DNA of 64,000 bases from assembly GCA_016715325.1 (NCBI GenBank), contig JADKAL010000005.1, positions 1 to 64,000 on the forward strand. Reading direction: 5' to 3'. The notes beneath the pieces were generated by a model that worked only from the letters and a program-made list of their open reading frames with translations, was not told the origin of the DNA and searched no databases. Source of the stretch: Methylococcaceae bacterium. GTDB lineage: Bacteria; Pseudomonadota; Gammaproteobacteria; Methylococcales; Methylomonadaceae. Numbering within the stretch: position 1 is the first letter of the stretch; every line of letters starts with the position of its first letter. Made by a program: the position numbers and the translations under genes. Positions 38,438 to 47,809 of the stretch are shown here, piece by piece.

Positions 38438-39148
38438 GTGCGATTTGACGTACTTACCCTGTTCCCGGAAATGGTTAAGTCTGCGGCAGGTGTTGGAATT
38501 ACAGGTAAAGCACTCGAGCGCGGAATTGCAGAATTGCGCGTTTGGAATCCCAGAGAATTTACGGTCGACAAACATATAACGGTCGACGATAGGCCATATG
38601 GCGGCGGCCCTGGGATGTTGATGAAATATCAACCGGTCCACGATGCATTGATTGCCGCAAAACTAGACTGTAATAGTCTTGGTAAAGTAATTTATTTAAG
38701 TCCTCAAGGTAAACCGCTAACGCAAGCATTGTTGGCTGCAGCGAGCAAGCTACCCCGGCTTATATTGATTGCCGGACGCTATGAAGGTATTGACGAGCGG
38801 TTTATCGAACAAGATTGCGATGAAGAGTGGTCGATCGGCGATTTCGTTTTGAGTGGCGGCGAATTAGGCGCATTAGTTGTTATCGATGCTATTGTCCGAT
38901 TATTACCGGGCGCATTAGGCGACGAAGATTCCGCGCAACAAGATTCGCATGTCGACGGATTGCTGGATTGTCCGCACTATACAAGACCGGAGCGTGTTAA
39001 CGGGGTTTCGGTGCCGGAAGTATTGTTAAGCGGAAATCATGCCGATATAAGCCGGTGGCGAATGAAGCAAGCATTAGGTAAGACATGGCAAAAGCGCCCT
39101 GATTTGTTGCAAACAAAGCAATTAACGGAAGAGCAGAAAAGCTGCTGA
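38438..39148 (+). CDS. trmD: tRNA (guanine-N1-)-methyltransferase TrmD
   Basis: Methylates G37 next to the anticodon of tRNAs that read CNN codons, preventing frameshifts. It has 236 residues and uses a GTG start. SPOUT-fold knot elements are visible: [35 protein letters not shown] and [13 protein letters not shown]. The dimer-interface region [22 protein letters not shown] is intact. Third gene of the rpsP operon. Confidence 0.98.
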   Translation: MRFDVLTLFPEMVKSAAGVGITGKALERGIAELRVWNPREFTVDKHITVDDRPYGGGPGMLMKYQPVHDALIAAKLDCNSLGKVIYLSPQGKPLTQALLAAASKLPRLILIAGRYEGIDERFIEQDCDEEWSIGDFVLSGGELGALVVIDAIVRLLPGALGDEDSAQQDSHVDGLLDCPHYTRPERVNGVSVPEVLLSGNHADISRWRMKQALGKTWQKRPDLLQTKQLTEEQKSC

Positions 39149-39194
39149 ATGAATTTATAAATCAAACAAAATCGGATTAAATTGAAGGTGGATT

Positions 39195-39536
39195 ATGAGC
39201 AACATCATTGATCAATTAGAAAAAGAGCAACTCAAACAAATGCCTGAATTTGCACCGGGCGATACTGTCGTTGTGCAAGTCAGGGTTAAAGAAGGCGACC
39301 GCGAACGTATCCAGGCTTTTGAAGGTATTGTTATCGCAAAACGTAACCGCGGATTAAATTCAGCGTTTACCGTCAGAAAAATATCGCACGGCACTGGTGT
39401 TGAGCGTGTATTTCAAACGCACAGTCCTTTAATCAGCGAAATTCAAGTCAAACGTCGTGGCGATGTACGCCGGGCGAAATTGTATTATCTACGCGATTTG
39501 ACCGGAAAAGCGGCGCGTATCAAAGAAAAACTATAA
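39195..39536 (+). CDS. rplS: 50S ribosomal protein L19
   Basis: Protein at the 30S-50S interface. It has 113 residues, with [23 protein letters not shown] (in parts), [21 protein letters not shown] and [18 protein letters not shown], all standard. AGGTGG lies ahead of the ATG. Last gene of the operon; a terminator follows at 39561-39588. Confidence 0.98.
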   Translation: MSNIIDQLEKEQLKQMPEFAPGDTVVVQVRVKEGDRERIQAFEGIVIAKRNRGLNSAFTVRKISHGTGVERVFQTHSPLISEIQVKRRGDVRRAKLYYLRDLTGKAARIKEKL

Positions 39537-39560
39537 ATCGTTTATTTATAAACGAAAATC

Positions 39561-39588
39561 AAAAAGGCAACTTCGAGTTGCCTTTTTT
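39561..39588 (+). terminator. Rho-independent terminator of the rpsP-rplS operon
   Basis: The stem AAAAAGGCAACT-TCG-AGTTGCCTTTTTT has a GC-rich core (GGCAACT/AGTTGCC), a short loop and a T-run, starting 24 bp after the rplS stop. Confidence 0.9.
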
Positions 39589-39707
39589 ATGTCTGGAGAA
39601 TTGGTAAGCGGTACCGAATTGAACAACGATAAAACGGATGATATGATTCAACTCGGTGCACCTTTTTCGGCACCGAAAACAATCTAACAACACAAAGAGG
39701 GAGAAAC

Positions 39708-40403
39708 ATGAAACAGTATGTAGCGGAATTTTTCGGAACGTTTTGGTTAGTACTTGGTGGTTGTGGTAGCGCAGTGTTGGCGGCTGCTTTTCCGGACGTA
39801 GGGATCGGTCTGTTGGGTGTATCGTTTGCATTCGGGTTGACTGTACTAACGATGGCTTACACCATCGGACATATATCCGGTTGTCATTTAAATCCGGCAG
39901 TCTCCATCGGATTATGGGCGGGCGGTCGCTTTCCAGCAAATAAACTGGCCTTTTATATTGTCGCCCAATGTATCGGCGCAATCGTAGCGGGCGGTATTTT
40001 GTACCTGATCGCCAGCGGCAAAGCGGATTTTAATGTGATGGCCGGATTTGCATCCAACGGTTACGGCGAACATTCTCCAGGCGGTTATTCGGTAACGTCG
40101 GCATTCGTTACCGAGGTTGTCATGACCATGATGTTTTTATTGATAATTTTAGGTTCGACCGATACGCGCGCACCGCAAGGTTTCGCGCCGATTGCAATCG
40201 GTTTAGGGTTGACACTGATCCACCTGATTAGCATACCGGTTACAAATACATCGGTTAATCCTGCAAGAAGTTTGGGTGTAGCAATCTATGTGGGCGACTG
40301 GGCAATTGCTCAGCTTTGGTTGTTTTGGGTGGCTCCTATCATAGGTGCATTGCTAGGTGCTGGCGTTTACCGATTTTTGGGCAGTGCTAGTGAAGAAAAA
40401 TAA
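39708..40403 (+). CDS. aqpZ: Aquaporin Z
   Basis: Water channel of the inner membrane. It has 231 residues with six membrane helices and two NPA half-helices: [12 protein letters not shown] (about residue 63) and [10 protein letters not shown] (about residue 186). The selectivity-filter arginine follows the second NPA, and residues typical of narrow water channels (rather than glycerol facilitators) are seen. GAGGGAG lies ahead of the ATG. It stands alone between the rpsP operon and a minus-strand LysR regulator. A GC-rich stem (40421-40450) follows but without a T-run. Confidence 0.93.
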   Translation: MKQYVAEFFGTFWLVLGGCGSAVLAAAFPDVGIGLLGVSFAFGLTVLTMAYTIGHISGCHLNPAVSIGLWAGGRFPANKLAFYIVAQCIGAIVAGGILYLIASGKADFNVMAGFASNGYGEHSPGGYSVTSAFVTEVVMTMMFLLIILGSTDTRAPQGFAPIAIGLGLTLIHLISIPVTNTSVNPARSLGVAIYVGDWAIAQLWLFWVAPIIGALLGAGVYRFLGSASEEK

Positions 40404-40478
40404 CTAACGAAGAATTTTTGTTCCGCCGAAAGCAAGGCAGCTTACGGCGGAATGAACAAATAAAGACAAACTAAACAC

Positions 40479-41384
40479 TCACTTCGAATTAACCATATTC
40501 ATTTCGGCAAAAAAGCGAATTAAAAAATCGACAAAAGTCGTTAATTTAGCTGGCATAAAACGTCTTTGCAAATAAGTAGCATAGATATTCAAAGAGGGGA
40601 TTCGATAGTCCGGCAAAATTTCGACCAGCTTTCCTTCTGCAAGGTAGGTTGCTACCGAAAGCTCCGGTGCTTGCGTAATCCCCATTCCTAAAGCCGCTGC
40701 TTGGCAAAGCGCTCTGCCGTTATTCGAAGCAAAACGCCACGTTGTTCTAACTTTAACTTCTTCATCGCCGTCCTTAAAAATCCAATAATCTTTGTGGGGG
40801 GTATCGGTATTGTAAAGGCACAGATGATTCTTAAGATCGTCGACGCTACGGGGTTCGCCGTATTGTTTGAGATAAGCAGGGGAGGCGTAAGTACACAACC
40901 GAGTCTCCGCTATTTTTCTGGCGATTATGCCTAAATCCAAGGTATCGGTCACCAAAATGGCGAGATCGATACTGCCTTCGCTCAAATTGACTTGGCTGTT
41001 ATGCAAAGTCATCATGACTTTAACTTCCGGGTACAATTGCTGATAGGCTTCGATAGCGGCGACCATATAAAGTCCGCCGAAATCGATTGAAGCGCTGATT
41101 CTCAAGATACCTTTCACATTTCTGCCGAGCTGCGAAGTCGATTCGTCCAATTCGGAGAAATCGTCGAGTAATTGTTTACTCCGGTGATAATACAATTCGC
41201 CCGCTTCGGTCAAACTGATTTTTCGCGTAGTTCGATTTAACAGCGCGACGCCCAAGGATTCTTCCAATTGCGCAATATATTTACTGATCATCATTGCCGA
41301 CAAATCCATCTCGCGGGCTACTGCGGCAAACGTGCCGAGTTCGACGATCCGGCAGAACACTTGCATGTTATTTAGTTTATCCAT
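40479..41384 (-). CDS. LysR-family transcription regulator
   Basis: 301 residues: an N-terminal winged helix (about 4-62; FAAVAREMDLSAMMISKYIAQLEESLGVALLNRTTRKISLTEAG, in parts) with the typical LysR spacing, then a substrate-binding fold of two lobes (about 90-295). Targets are unknown. It is divergent from the carbonic-anhydrase gene at 41555, which is its most likely target by position. It resembles the DsdC/AaeR-like group in the N-terminal region only; no more precise name is justified. Confidence 0.88.
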   Translation of the reverse strand: MDKLNNMQVFCRIVELGTFAAVAREMDLSAMMISKYIAQLEESLGVALLNRTTRKISLTEAGELYYHRSKQLLDDFSELDESTSQLGRNVKGILRISASIDFGGLYMVAAIEAYQQLYPEVKVMMTLHNSQVNLSEGSIDLAILVTDTLDLGIIARKIAETRLCTYASPAYLKQYGEPRSVDDLKNHLCLYNTDTPHKDYWIFKDGDEEVKVRTTWRFASNNGRALCQAAALGMGITQAPELSVATYLAEGKLVEILPDYRIPSLNIYATYLQRRFMPAKLTTFVDFLIRFFAEMNMVNSK

Positions 41385-41475
41385 ACTGTAAACTTAAAAT
41401 TTATATTTTATAAATATTTTGGGCTATTCCAAACTTTCAATGTCGAGTATACACTGTACCTCGGAGATAGTTAAT

Positions 41476-41522
41476 GCCGCTTGGTTTTATTCATGTAATA
41501 TGACTGATTCAAGCGGCTTTTT
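41476..41522 (+). terminator. Intrinsic terminator upstream of the carbonic-anhydrase gene
   Basis: GCCGCTTG (41476-41483) pairs with CAAGCGGC (41510-41517), followed by TTTTT. It sits on the plus strand about 32 bp before the carbonic-anhydrase start, with no gene upstream of it on that strand. It should end a short leader or small RNA begun in the LysR-carbonic anhydrase gap. Confidence 0.65.
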
Positions 41523-41554
41523 ATTGCCCATAAAAAATAATAACGGAGCGAACG

Positions 41555-42136
41555 ATGAGTAATATTCTAAATGAAGTGTTGTCGGCCAACAGAGAGTACG
41601 TAAACAATTTCGGCGATAAAGGTTCGTTGGCTTTACCGCCAGCCAGACGCTTTGCCATTTTAGCGTGTATGGATGCGCGCATGGATCCGGCGAAATTTGC
41701 CGGACTTTCTGAAGGCGATGCCCACGTGATCCGCAACGCCGGCGGACGCGCCAGCGACGATGCAATTCGTTGTTTGGTCATATCTTACAAATTATTGGGC
41801 ACCAAAGAATGGTTCGTTGTCCACCATACCGATTGCGGCATGGAATTATTCACCAATGAAATTATGAGCGATTTGTTGTCGAAAAGCCTGAAAACCGCAT
41901 CCATCGACGAAAACGGCTGGCATGATTGCTGTGAAGGTCCGGGCTGCAGCGAAGGCAAATACATCAACTGGTTGACTATCAAAAACCAGGAAGAAAGCGT
42001 TACCGAAGACGTCGCACGTATCAGAAACCATCCTTTAGTGCCGAAAGACATTCCCATCTACGGCTATATCTACGATGTTAAAACCGGTCGATTAGTCGAA
42101 GTGCCTTCCGCAACCGAAGTCGGTAAGTGTTGCTAA
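41555..42136 (+). CDS. Beta-class carbonic anhydrase
   Basis: Interconverts CO2 and bicarbonate. It has 193 residues. Zinc ligands of the beta class are seen: C38 in [11 protein letters not shown]91 and C94 in VHHTDCGM; the Asp-Arg pair D40/R42 of the active site is present, and [12 protein letters not shown] follows. The C-terminal insert with [13 protein letters not shown] is cysteine-rich and less usual. GGAG precedes the ATG. In a methylotroph the enzyme could serve CO2 handling; this is inference. Confidence 0.9.
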   Translation: MSNILNEVLSANREYVNNFGDKGSLALPPARRFAILACMDARMDPAKFAGLSEGDAHVIRNAGGRASDDAIRCLVISYKLLGTKEWFVVHHTDCGMELFTNEIMSDLLSKSLKTASIDENGWHDCCEGPGCSEGKYINWLTIKNQEESVTEDVARIRNHPLVPKDIPIYGYIYDVKTGRLVEVPSATEVGKCC

Positions 42137-42158
42137 ACTAAAATCGAAAATAAAATAG

Positions 42159-42197
42159 AAACCTTGCACCATCGGACGATGGGCAAGGTTTTTTTGT
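42159..42197 (+). terminator. Rho-independent terminator of the carbonic-anhydrase gene
   Basis: AAACCTTGC and GCAAGGTTT form the outer stem, CCATC/GATGG an inner stem, and seven T follow. It begins 22 bp after the stop codon. Confidence 0.92.
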
Positions 42198-42289
42198 GTT
42201 TAATTCTCGTTGATTCTCCCATTAATTAGGGTAAAAAAACCGAAGCCTGTAAATGTTTTATTTTCAATATCTGAGAGCGCTTTGACGTA

Positions 42290-42342
42290 CTTCGGCTTCG
42301 CTCAGAGAACACGACCAAGGAGTTCCCAGAGCGAAGTCGAAG
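42290..42342. repeat. REP-like inverted repeat
   Basis: CTTCGGCTTCGCTC (42290-42303) is answered by GAGCGAAGTCGAAG (42329-42342), 13 of 14 matching. It resembles widespread intergenic palindromic repeats. A relative occurs at 42419-42461, and a short related piece (CTTTCGACAGGCTCA) near 55832. Confidence 0.65.
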
Positions 42343-42354
42343 GGAAATTAAAAC

Positions 42355-42495
42355 TTAAGGAAACTCTAAACGAGTCCTTTGACATCTCAGGGCGAACGCT
42401 AAGGTTTTGATTTCGTTCGTGGTGAGCTTGTCGAACGCTCTCCTGAGCGAAGTCGAAGGGCATGAACGTAATCAACTTATTCAGAGTTTCCTTAA
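42355..42495. repeat. 141-bp element with 13-bp terminal inverted repeats and a REP core
   Basis: TTAAGGAAACTCT (42355-42367) is matched by its exact reverse complement AGAGTTTCCTTAA (42483-42495). Inside lies a second REP-like pair, GGTGAGCTTGTCGAAC followed by CTGAGCGAAGTCGAAGG. It could be a REPIN/MITE-like unit. No convincing target duplication was found. Confidence 0.6.
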
Positions 42496-42535
42496 TAAGA
42501 CAGGATCAAAAAAAATCAATCCGACCTGAACCCTA

Positions 42536-43501
42536 TTAAGGATTCAGTTGCGACAATACTTCTTCCTTCAGGCTGTCCGCATCACTCGCGATAATAAATA
42601 CCAAACGGCTTATCAAATCATCGGATTCGCGAGCAGGCATATGGATCGGCGGATATAACCTACCATTTGAACCTTGAACGAGCAAAGGCCGGTCGAACTC
42701 AGGATCGAAAATAATGCCCTTTATCCTGAGTAAATTTTCCCCGTAGTGATCCATAAGGTTCAGTAAAACGACCTCAAGGCGATTCCAAGCGATGGGATGG
42801 TTAAATTGTACGCTGAGGCTAATAAAGCCGTGATCGATAACATCTGTTTTTTTGTTAATCGGTAAATGACGGAAGTGTGTTGAAAAATTCAACAGTATTT
42901 CAAGATCAATAGCCCCGTTAATGACATGAACTTGTTTGGCTGCCGGGGATAACTCGGCAAGGCGCGTTTCCAACTGTTGGATTCGATTAGGATCGGCTAA
43001 ATCGGTATGGGTGATGGCGATACAATCCGCCCAGGCAATTTGCGCTTGAGCATCGGCAAAGCGGGTCAATGTATCACTCCCTGTCAACGCGGAAATCGTC
43101 GCAACAATCCCTTGCAAACTATAACGCGCTGATAACCAGCTTTGCTTAAGCACCGTATCCAGCACCGGTTCCGGGTTGGCGATGCCGCTGGTTTCGATGA
43201 CGATGCGGTCGAACGGTTTTACTGCTGCGTTTTCCCACGTCATTCGCAGGTTTTTCAACACCGGCATTAATGCGCCCTTAACTTGGCAGCACAAACAACC
43301 ACCCGACAAAGTCGAAATCAAAACCTTATGTTCCCTGAGCACTTGCGGGTCGATCGGCGTTGTGCCGAATTCATTGATGATGACGGCAGAGCGAGGCGCT
43401 TGAGTCAGGATGTTGTTGAGTAATGTAGTTTTGCCGCTGCCCAGAAAGCCGGTGAGGATGAGGAGGGGGATTTTTTGGATGGGTTTTGAGGTTAATTTCA
43501 T
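42536..43501 (-). CDS. CobW/YjiA-family GTPase (metal chaperone, COG0523)
   Basis: G3E-type GTPase thought to place or traffic a metal, often zinc. It has 321 residues. The P-loop [12 protein letters not shown] lies at 17-28, the metal-binding CxCC motif in SGGCLCCQV at C69-C71-C72, and the nucleotide-specificity motif THTDL further on. The C-terminal CobW domain covers about residues 220-318. A His-rich tail is absent. It stands alone; no zinc-uptake genes are next to it, so the client is unknown. Confidence 0.9.
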   Translation of the reverse strand: MKLTSKPIQKIPLLILTGFLGSGKTTLLNNILTQAPRSAVIINEFGTTPIDPQVLREHKVLISTLSGGCLCCQVKGALMPVLKNLRMTWENAAVKPFDRIVIETSGIANPEPVLDTVLKQSWLSARYSLQGIVATISALTGSDTLTRFADAQAQIAWADCIAITHTDLADPNRIQQLETRLAELSPAAKQVHVINGAIDLEILLNFSTHFRHLPINKKTDVIDHGFISLSVQFNHPIAWNRLEVVLLNLMDHYGENLLRIKGIIFDPEFDRPLLVQGSNGRLYPPIHMPARESDDLISRLVFIIASDADSLKEEVLSQLNP

Positions 43502-43856
43502 TTTTGCTTCCCTGCGATTACGACATTTTTTATAAAACTGGTTTCATAACCGGCAATATATTACTTGATGACTGGATTTGCAGCTTTTAGAAGAATTTCG
43601 CTTGCTTAAAATAATCATTAACGTCAGGATTTACTCACTAATTGTCACTCAGTACCGGTATGGTTTCGATAGATTATTGATGTCATATAAACGTTTCTTG
43701 CTTCTTTTTTCGATTGGGAGTAACGTCATCAAACTTTCCGGCTCGACGTTTATCTTTATGATATTGTTATTTGAATTTTCACTAAAAACGTAACTGGAAT
43801 TCAATTTCCATGTGTTGTAGAAGACATCGACACCGTTCCTTTTAGGAGGCTATTTT
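43502..43856. other. Intergenic region before the PD40-repeat gene
   Basis: About 355 bp, AT-rich, divergent region. A 71-codon open frame at 43578-43793 has no ribosome site and is not accepted as a gene. AGGAGG lies just ahead of the next start. Confidence 0.45.
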
Positions 43857-45563
43857 ATGTTGCTTAAAACAGTGCAAAAATTCGTTGATGGCTCACTGAT
43901 CGTCTTGCTGTGTATGTTGGGGGCCAATGCTGGGGCAGGTGAAACTACGCGAGTAAGTTTAAGTACCAGCGGAGTGGAAGGTAATGCCAGCAGCGGTAAT
44001 GGCTCCAGCGGGCATCCCACTCGTAATAGTCTGAGCGCTAATGGTCGCTGGATAGCATTTGAATCCGTTGCCGATAACCTCGTTTCTGGGGACACAAATG
44101 GTACTGATGATATTTTCGTCCACGACCGTTTAACGCATGAAACCACTCGGGTTAGTGTCGATTCTAACGGAGGGCAAGGAAATCGTGAGAGTTATTTCCC
44201 CAGCATAAGCGCCAATGGTCGTTGGGTTGCGTTTTTTTCCGGCGCCAGCAACCTTGTCGCTGGTGACACGAATGGTCCGTTTGGGGATATTTTCGTCCAT
44301 GATCGCGTAACCCATGAAACCGAGCGAGTCAGTGTTAATTCTAACGGTCAACAAGCGAGTTTTGGTAGTTACGAACCCAGTATCAGCGCTGACGGTCGTT
44401 GGGTAGCCTTTATAAGCGCTGATGACAATTTAGTGGCTGGAGACACTAATGGTACATACGATGTTTTTGTTCATGACCGGTTATTAAAAAGAACCTCACT
44501 CGTCAGCGCTAATTCGAACGGAGTCAAAGGGAATAGTTATAGTATGGGGCCTCGTCTAAGTGCTGATGGACGTTGGGTAACGTTTTGGTCGAATTCAGAT
44601 AATCTAGTCAACGGGGATACTAACGGCGTTGATGATATATTCCTCCACGACCGCTTCAACCATGAAACTTCACGGGTCAGTATTAATACTAACGGAGAAC
44701 AAGCGGACGTCCAAAGTTACGCTCCCAGTATCAGCGCTAATGGTCGCTGGGTCGCATTTCAATCAGGCGCTTCCAATCTAGTCGCTGGAGAAGACAACAA
44801 TCCGTGGGAAGATATTTTCGTTCATGACCGCGTGACTCACGAAACCACCCGTGTCAATGTCGATTCCAATGGCGTACAAGGGTTTCGCGAACATGGTTAT
44901 CCCAGTATTAGTGCCGATGGACGCTGGGTGGTGTTTCAATCCTGGGCTACCAATCTAGTTATCGGAGATAATAATGACGCCTGGGATATTTTCGTTCATG
45001 ACCGACGTAACCATGAGACCACGTTGGCTAGTGTCAATTTTAACGGGATGCAAGGAAATAGCTGGAATCAGTATCCCAGCATCAGCGCCAATGGACGTGA
45101 AGTAACTTTTGTATCGGATTCGAGCAATATGGTTTCCGGGGATACTAATGATGCAACCGATATTTTCGTTTACGACCGCACCCTAGTTAATCGTTTTCAA
45201 GGCGACCTGCAAATCGAAACCACCCAGCAGCCCGCAACGCTGGCTAAGGGCAGCCAGGGCAGTTACACCTATACCATCACCAATAACGGGCCGGATTCTA
45301 TTTTTATTGTGAAGGTCACACATCTAGTCACTAACGGACAAGTAGTAAACTTTACACCCAGCCAGGGTTGGTGTAATCGTTACGCTTCAATCAGCTTATG
45401 TAATCTCAGCCGACTGGATTCAGGAGGAAGTTTGACGCTAACGGTAAATATTAAAGCAATACGCAACGCCGTAAGCCAGCAAGTTAGCGTTTCCAGCGCA
45501 GCAAGAGCTGATCCTCAAGCTCCTAACAACATCGTTTCAGTTGAAACACCCGTGACGCCGTAA
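43857..45563 (+). CDS. Secreted PD40/TolB-like propeller protein with DUF11-like end
   Basis: 568 residues. A signal peptide (LIVLLCMLGANAGAG, cleavage about residue 26) is followed by about seven repeats of 55-60 residues (about 30-440). Each unit contains TRVSV-SNG, PSISANGRWVAF, ASNLVAGDTNG and DIFVHDR in that order, forming a likely seven-bladed propeller. The C-terminal 115 residues have YTYTITNNGPDSI and LTLTVNIKA, as in the DUF11 immunoglobulin-like domain of surface proteins. AGGAGG stands upstream. A surface or periplasmic binding role is likely; no ligand can be named. Confidence 0.8.
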   Translation: MLLKTVQKFVDGSLIVLLCMLGANAGAGETTRVSLSTSGVEGNASSGNGSSGHPTRNSLSANGRWIAFESVADNLVSGDTNGTDDIFVHDRLTHETTRVSVDSNGGQGNRESYFPSISANGRWVAFFSGASNLVAGDTNGPFGDIFVHDRVTHETERVSVNSNGQQASFGSYEPSISADGRWVAFISADDNLVAGDTNGTYDVFVHDRLLKRTSLVSANSNGVKGNSYSMGPRLSADGRWVTFWSNSDNLVNGDTNGVDDIFLHDRFNHETSRVSINTNGEQADVQSYAPSISANGRWVAFQSGASNLVAGEDNNPWEDIFVHDRVTHETTRVNVDSNGVQGFREHGYPSISADGRWVVFQSWATNLVIGDNNDAWDIFVHDRRNHETTLASVNFNGMQGNSWNQYPSISANGREVTFVSDSSNMVSGDTNDATDIFVYDRTLVNRFQGDLQIETTQQPATLAKGSQGSYTYTITNNGPDSIFIVKVTHLVTNGQVVNFTPSQGWCNRYASISLCNLSRLDSGGSLTLTVNIKAIRNAVSQQVSVSSAARADPQAPNNIVSVETPVTP

Positions 45564-45751
45564 TGAAAATGAAATTACCAATTCTGATTTAAATTATGTC
45601 CGGTGTTAGGGTAGGCAAAGCGTATCTTTTCGATAATTGAATTTCATTTTTAAAAGGTATGAAATGAATGTCCAACAACGAATTTTCAACTTTTACAACA
45701 AGCGCTGGTCTCATTAACATTTGCCGATGTTAGCTAACCTGAGTTGCTGAA

Positions 45752-45963
45752 ATGAAAGTCAATTTCCTCGATGGCAAAAATGGTTTATCCAGTTTAATTG
45801 TTGCAGCCGAGCGGGATGAAGAAATGATGATCGCCCATAACGGTGTACCGGTGGCGAAAATTGTTAAATACAGTGCTCCTAAAGTTTCGTCGCCTGGTGT
45901 TTGGAATGGGAAGGTCGCTTATTTTCGGAATGGAATTCGCCTGAAGCCGATTCCGAAATGTGA
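45752..45963 (+). pseudogene. Phd/YefM-like antitoxin, frameshifted orphan
   Basis: The N-terminus MKVNFLDGKNGLSSLIVAAE and IAHNGVPVAKIV are typical of the Phd fold that binds DNA and represses its own operon. Restoring one T in the run at 45922-45925 changes the rambling tail into GKVAYFSEWNSPEADSEM with a stop at 45961-45963, about 70 residues. This is the usual length. No toxin gene follows; dsbD comes next on the other strand. The shift may be a sequencing error; loss of the toxin is real. Confidence 0.65.
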
Positions 45964-46005
45964 AGTCTGTATACAGATGCAAGCGACAATACCGAAAATG
46001 CTTCG

Positions 46006-47784
46006 CTACTTTTTCCCCAGCTTGCTAGTTGAGTCTAAAAAAGCTTTGCTCAGGGTGTTTAGCAACTCGTTTGCACTTACATAACCGATGATCCGGTACC
46101 TGGAAAGTTCGTCTCGTTCAGGGCTAAAAAACAAGATGGCGGGCGGGCCGATCAGGTTGAATTGTTTTAATAAGGCTTTATCCGCCTCAGTATGTTGGGT
46201 GACATCGGCTTGTATGAGAACGGTATCGGTTAAGGCGTTGTGAACCGACGGTTCGGAAAAGGTGTTATGTTTTAACTCCACGCAGGACGTGCACCAATCG
46301 GCATAGAAATCCAGTATGGCCGGTTTATGAAGACGGCGGGCGGTGTCGAGTTGCGCTTGCAATTCCGCAACAGTGCTTACTTTTTTAAAGGCCAAGGTCG
46401 GTTGTAAGCTCGCCTCGCAGGCTTCCACGGCAGAGCAGACGAGAGCGGGGATTTCTTTGGAAAAATGACCGGAAAAGCCAAGCCATAACAGACAGCCGTA
46501 GAGTATTCCGGTGAATCCGGCAAGCCGCCAGCGGCGTTTTCTCAGCAATAGGAAGACGGGCAAGGTTGCTAATAATAGCCACAAGATTAAGGTTGCGGCA
46601 GGCGGGAGTATGCGGCTTAATAATCCGATGGCGACGGCCAATAACCCTAAGCCGAAGAAGGACTTGACGGATTCCATCCACGCGCCTGCTTTCGGTAGTA
46701 GTTTTCCCGCAAAGGTGCCGACGAAAAGCAGCGGCGTTCCCATGCCGCATCCAAGCGAAAATAAGGCCGCTCCGCCCAAGACGGCATCGCCGGTTTGACT
46801 AATGTACAGTAATGCTCCGGCCAGCGGCGCGGTAACGCAGGGTCCGATAATCAGTGCGGAAAATACTCCCATGACGCTCGCCCCCCAAAAACTGCCACCG
46901 CGCTGATGTGCGCTGTCCGCAACGAATTTGGTTTGCAGAAACGCGGGCATTTGCAATTCGAACAGGCCGAACATCGGCATCGCTAATAATACAAAGAGTC
47001 CGCTAAAAGTTGCGATGACCCAAGGCGTTTGCAGAAAGGCTTGTAAATTACTGCCGAACAATCCGGCGATGACGCCGAATACGGTGTAGGTCAACGCCGA
47101 GGCCAAGACATAACAAAAGGATAATCCGAAAGCCTTTCTGGAATTGATCTGCCGGCCTTGTCCGGCAATGATGCCGGAGATAATCGGGAGCATCGGAAAT
47201 ACACACGGCGTAAACGCCAACAACAAACCAAAGCCGAAAAAACTTAAGATAACAAACCATGGCGGTTTATTGTTTAACGTAAGCAGAATTTCGTCTTGTT
47301 CGGAGGTGTATGACGCACCTATCTTAGGCTGGGCAGGGCTATTGCGTTGCATGGCGGAGATTGCCGGTAAACGTACTTCAACGGTTTTGTTCTCGGGCAT
47401 ATAGCACATGCCCGATTCGGCGCAACCTTGATAGACAATCGTGAGCTTAAGGTTATCGATAGCCGGATCGATCCGTTGAAGCACGACTTCTACATCGACG
47501 TCTTTTTTAAATATTTCCACCTCGCCGAAAATATGATCGGTTTTGTTTTCGCCTGCCGGAAATCTCGTTTCGGCCACTTTTATTCCCGGCGTAACCGATT
47601 CGATTTTAAAGCGATGCCGGTAGAGATAGCAGTCGTCGGCGATTTTCCAGGCAAGCGCAATCGTATCCGGCGATACGACCCGGCTGGATACTTGAAACGC
47701 TTGCTCCGGCGGTAAAAAATCCTCGGGTGTTGCGGCATGTATTCCGGCGGAAAAAAGTAGAAATAGAACGATGAGTCGATTCAT
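46006..47784 (-). CDS. dsbD: Thiol:disulfide interchange protein DsbD
   Basis: Carries electrons from cytoplasmic thioredoxin across the inner membrane to periplasmic DsbC, DsbE and DsbG. The start at 47784 (MNRLIVLFLLFSAGIHA, a signal peptide) gives 592 residues. The N-terminal periplasmic domain has the cysteine pair in CAESGMCYMPE. The eight-helix core has LAFTPCVFPMLPIISG and ALIIGPCVTAPLAGAL with the conserved cysteines. The C-terminal thioredoxin-like domain has DFYADWCTSCVE. It lies 26 bp after the DUF3570-type gene on the same strand, which suggests shared function in envelope redox or copper handling. Confidence 0.94.
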   Translation of the reverse strand: MNRLIVLFLLFSAGIHAATPEDFLPPEQAFQVSSRVVSPDTIALAWKIADDCYLYRHRFKIESVTPGIKVAETRFPAGENKTDHIFGEVEIFKKDVDVEVVLQRIDPAIDNLKLTIVYQGCAESGMCYMPENKTVEVRLPAISAMQRNSPAQPKIGASYTSEQDEILLTLNNKPPWFVILSFFGFGLLLAFTPCVFPMLPIISGIIAGQGRQINSRKAFGLSFCYVLASALTYTVFGVIAGLFGSNLQAFLQTPWVIATFSGLFVLLAMPMFGLFELQMPAFLQTKFVADSAHQRGGSFWGASVMGVFSALIIGPCVTAPLAGALLYISQTGDAVLGGAALFSLGCGMGTPLLFVGTFAGKLLPKAGAWMESVKSFFGLGLLAVAIGLLSRILPPAATLILWLLLATLPVFLLLRKRRWRLAGFTGILYGCLLWLGFSGHFSKEIPALVCSAVEACEASLQPTLAFKKVSTVAELQAQLDTARRLHKPAILDFYADWCTSCVELKHNTFSEPSVHNALTDTVLIQADVTQHTEADKALLKQFNLIGPPAILFFSPERDELSRYRIIGYVSANELLNTLSKAFLDSTSKLGKK

Positions 47785-47809
47785 ATAAAAAGTATTGCAA
47801 ATGACAAAA

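Noticed and set aside
40421-40450. Hairpin after aqpZ as a terminator
   Set aside because: Good stem (TTCCGCCG/CGGCGGAA) but no T-run on either strand.
43578-43793. 71-codon hydrophobic open frame
   Set aside because: AT-rich divergent promoter region, no ribosome site and no known family.
43857-45200. DNA-level tandem repeat of the PD40 units as a mobile or phase-variable repeat
   Set aside because: The repeats are conserved at protein level but diverged in DNA, so slippage is unlikely; it is an ordinary repeat protein.
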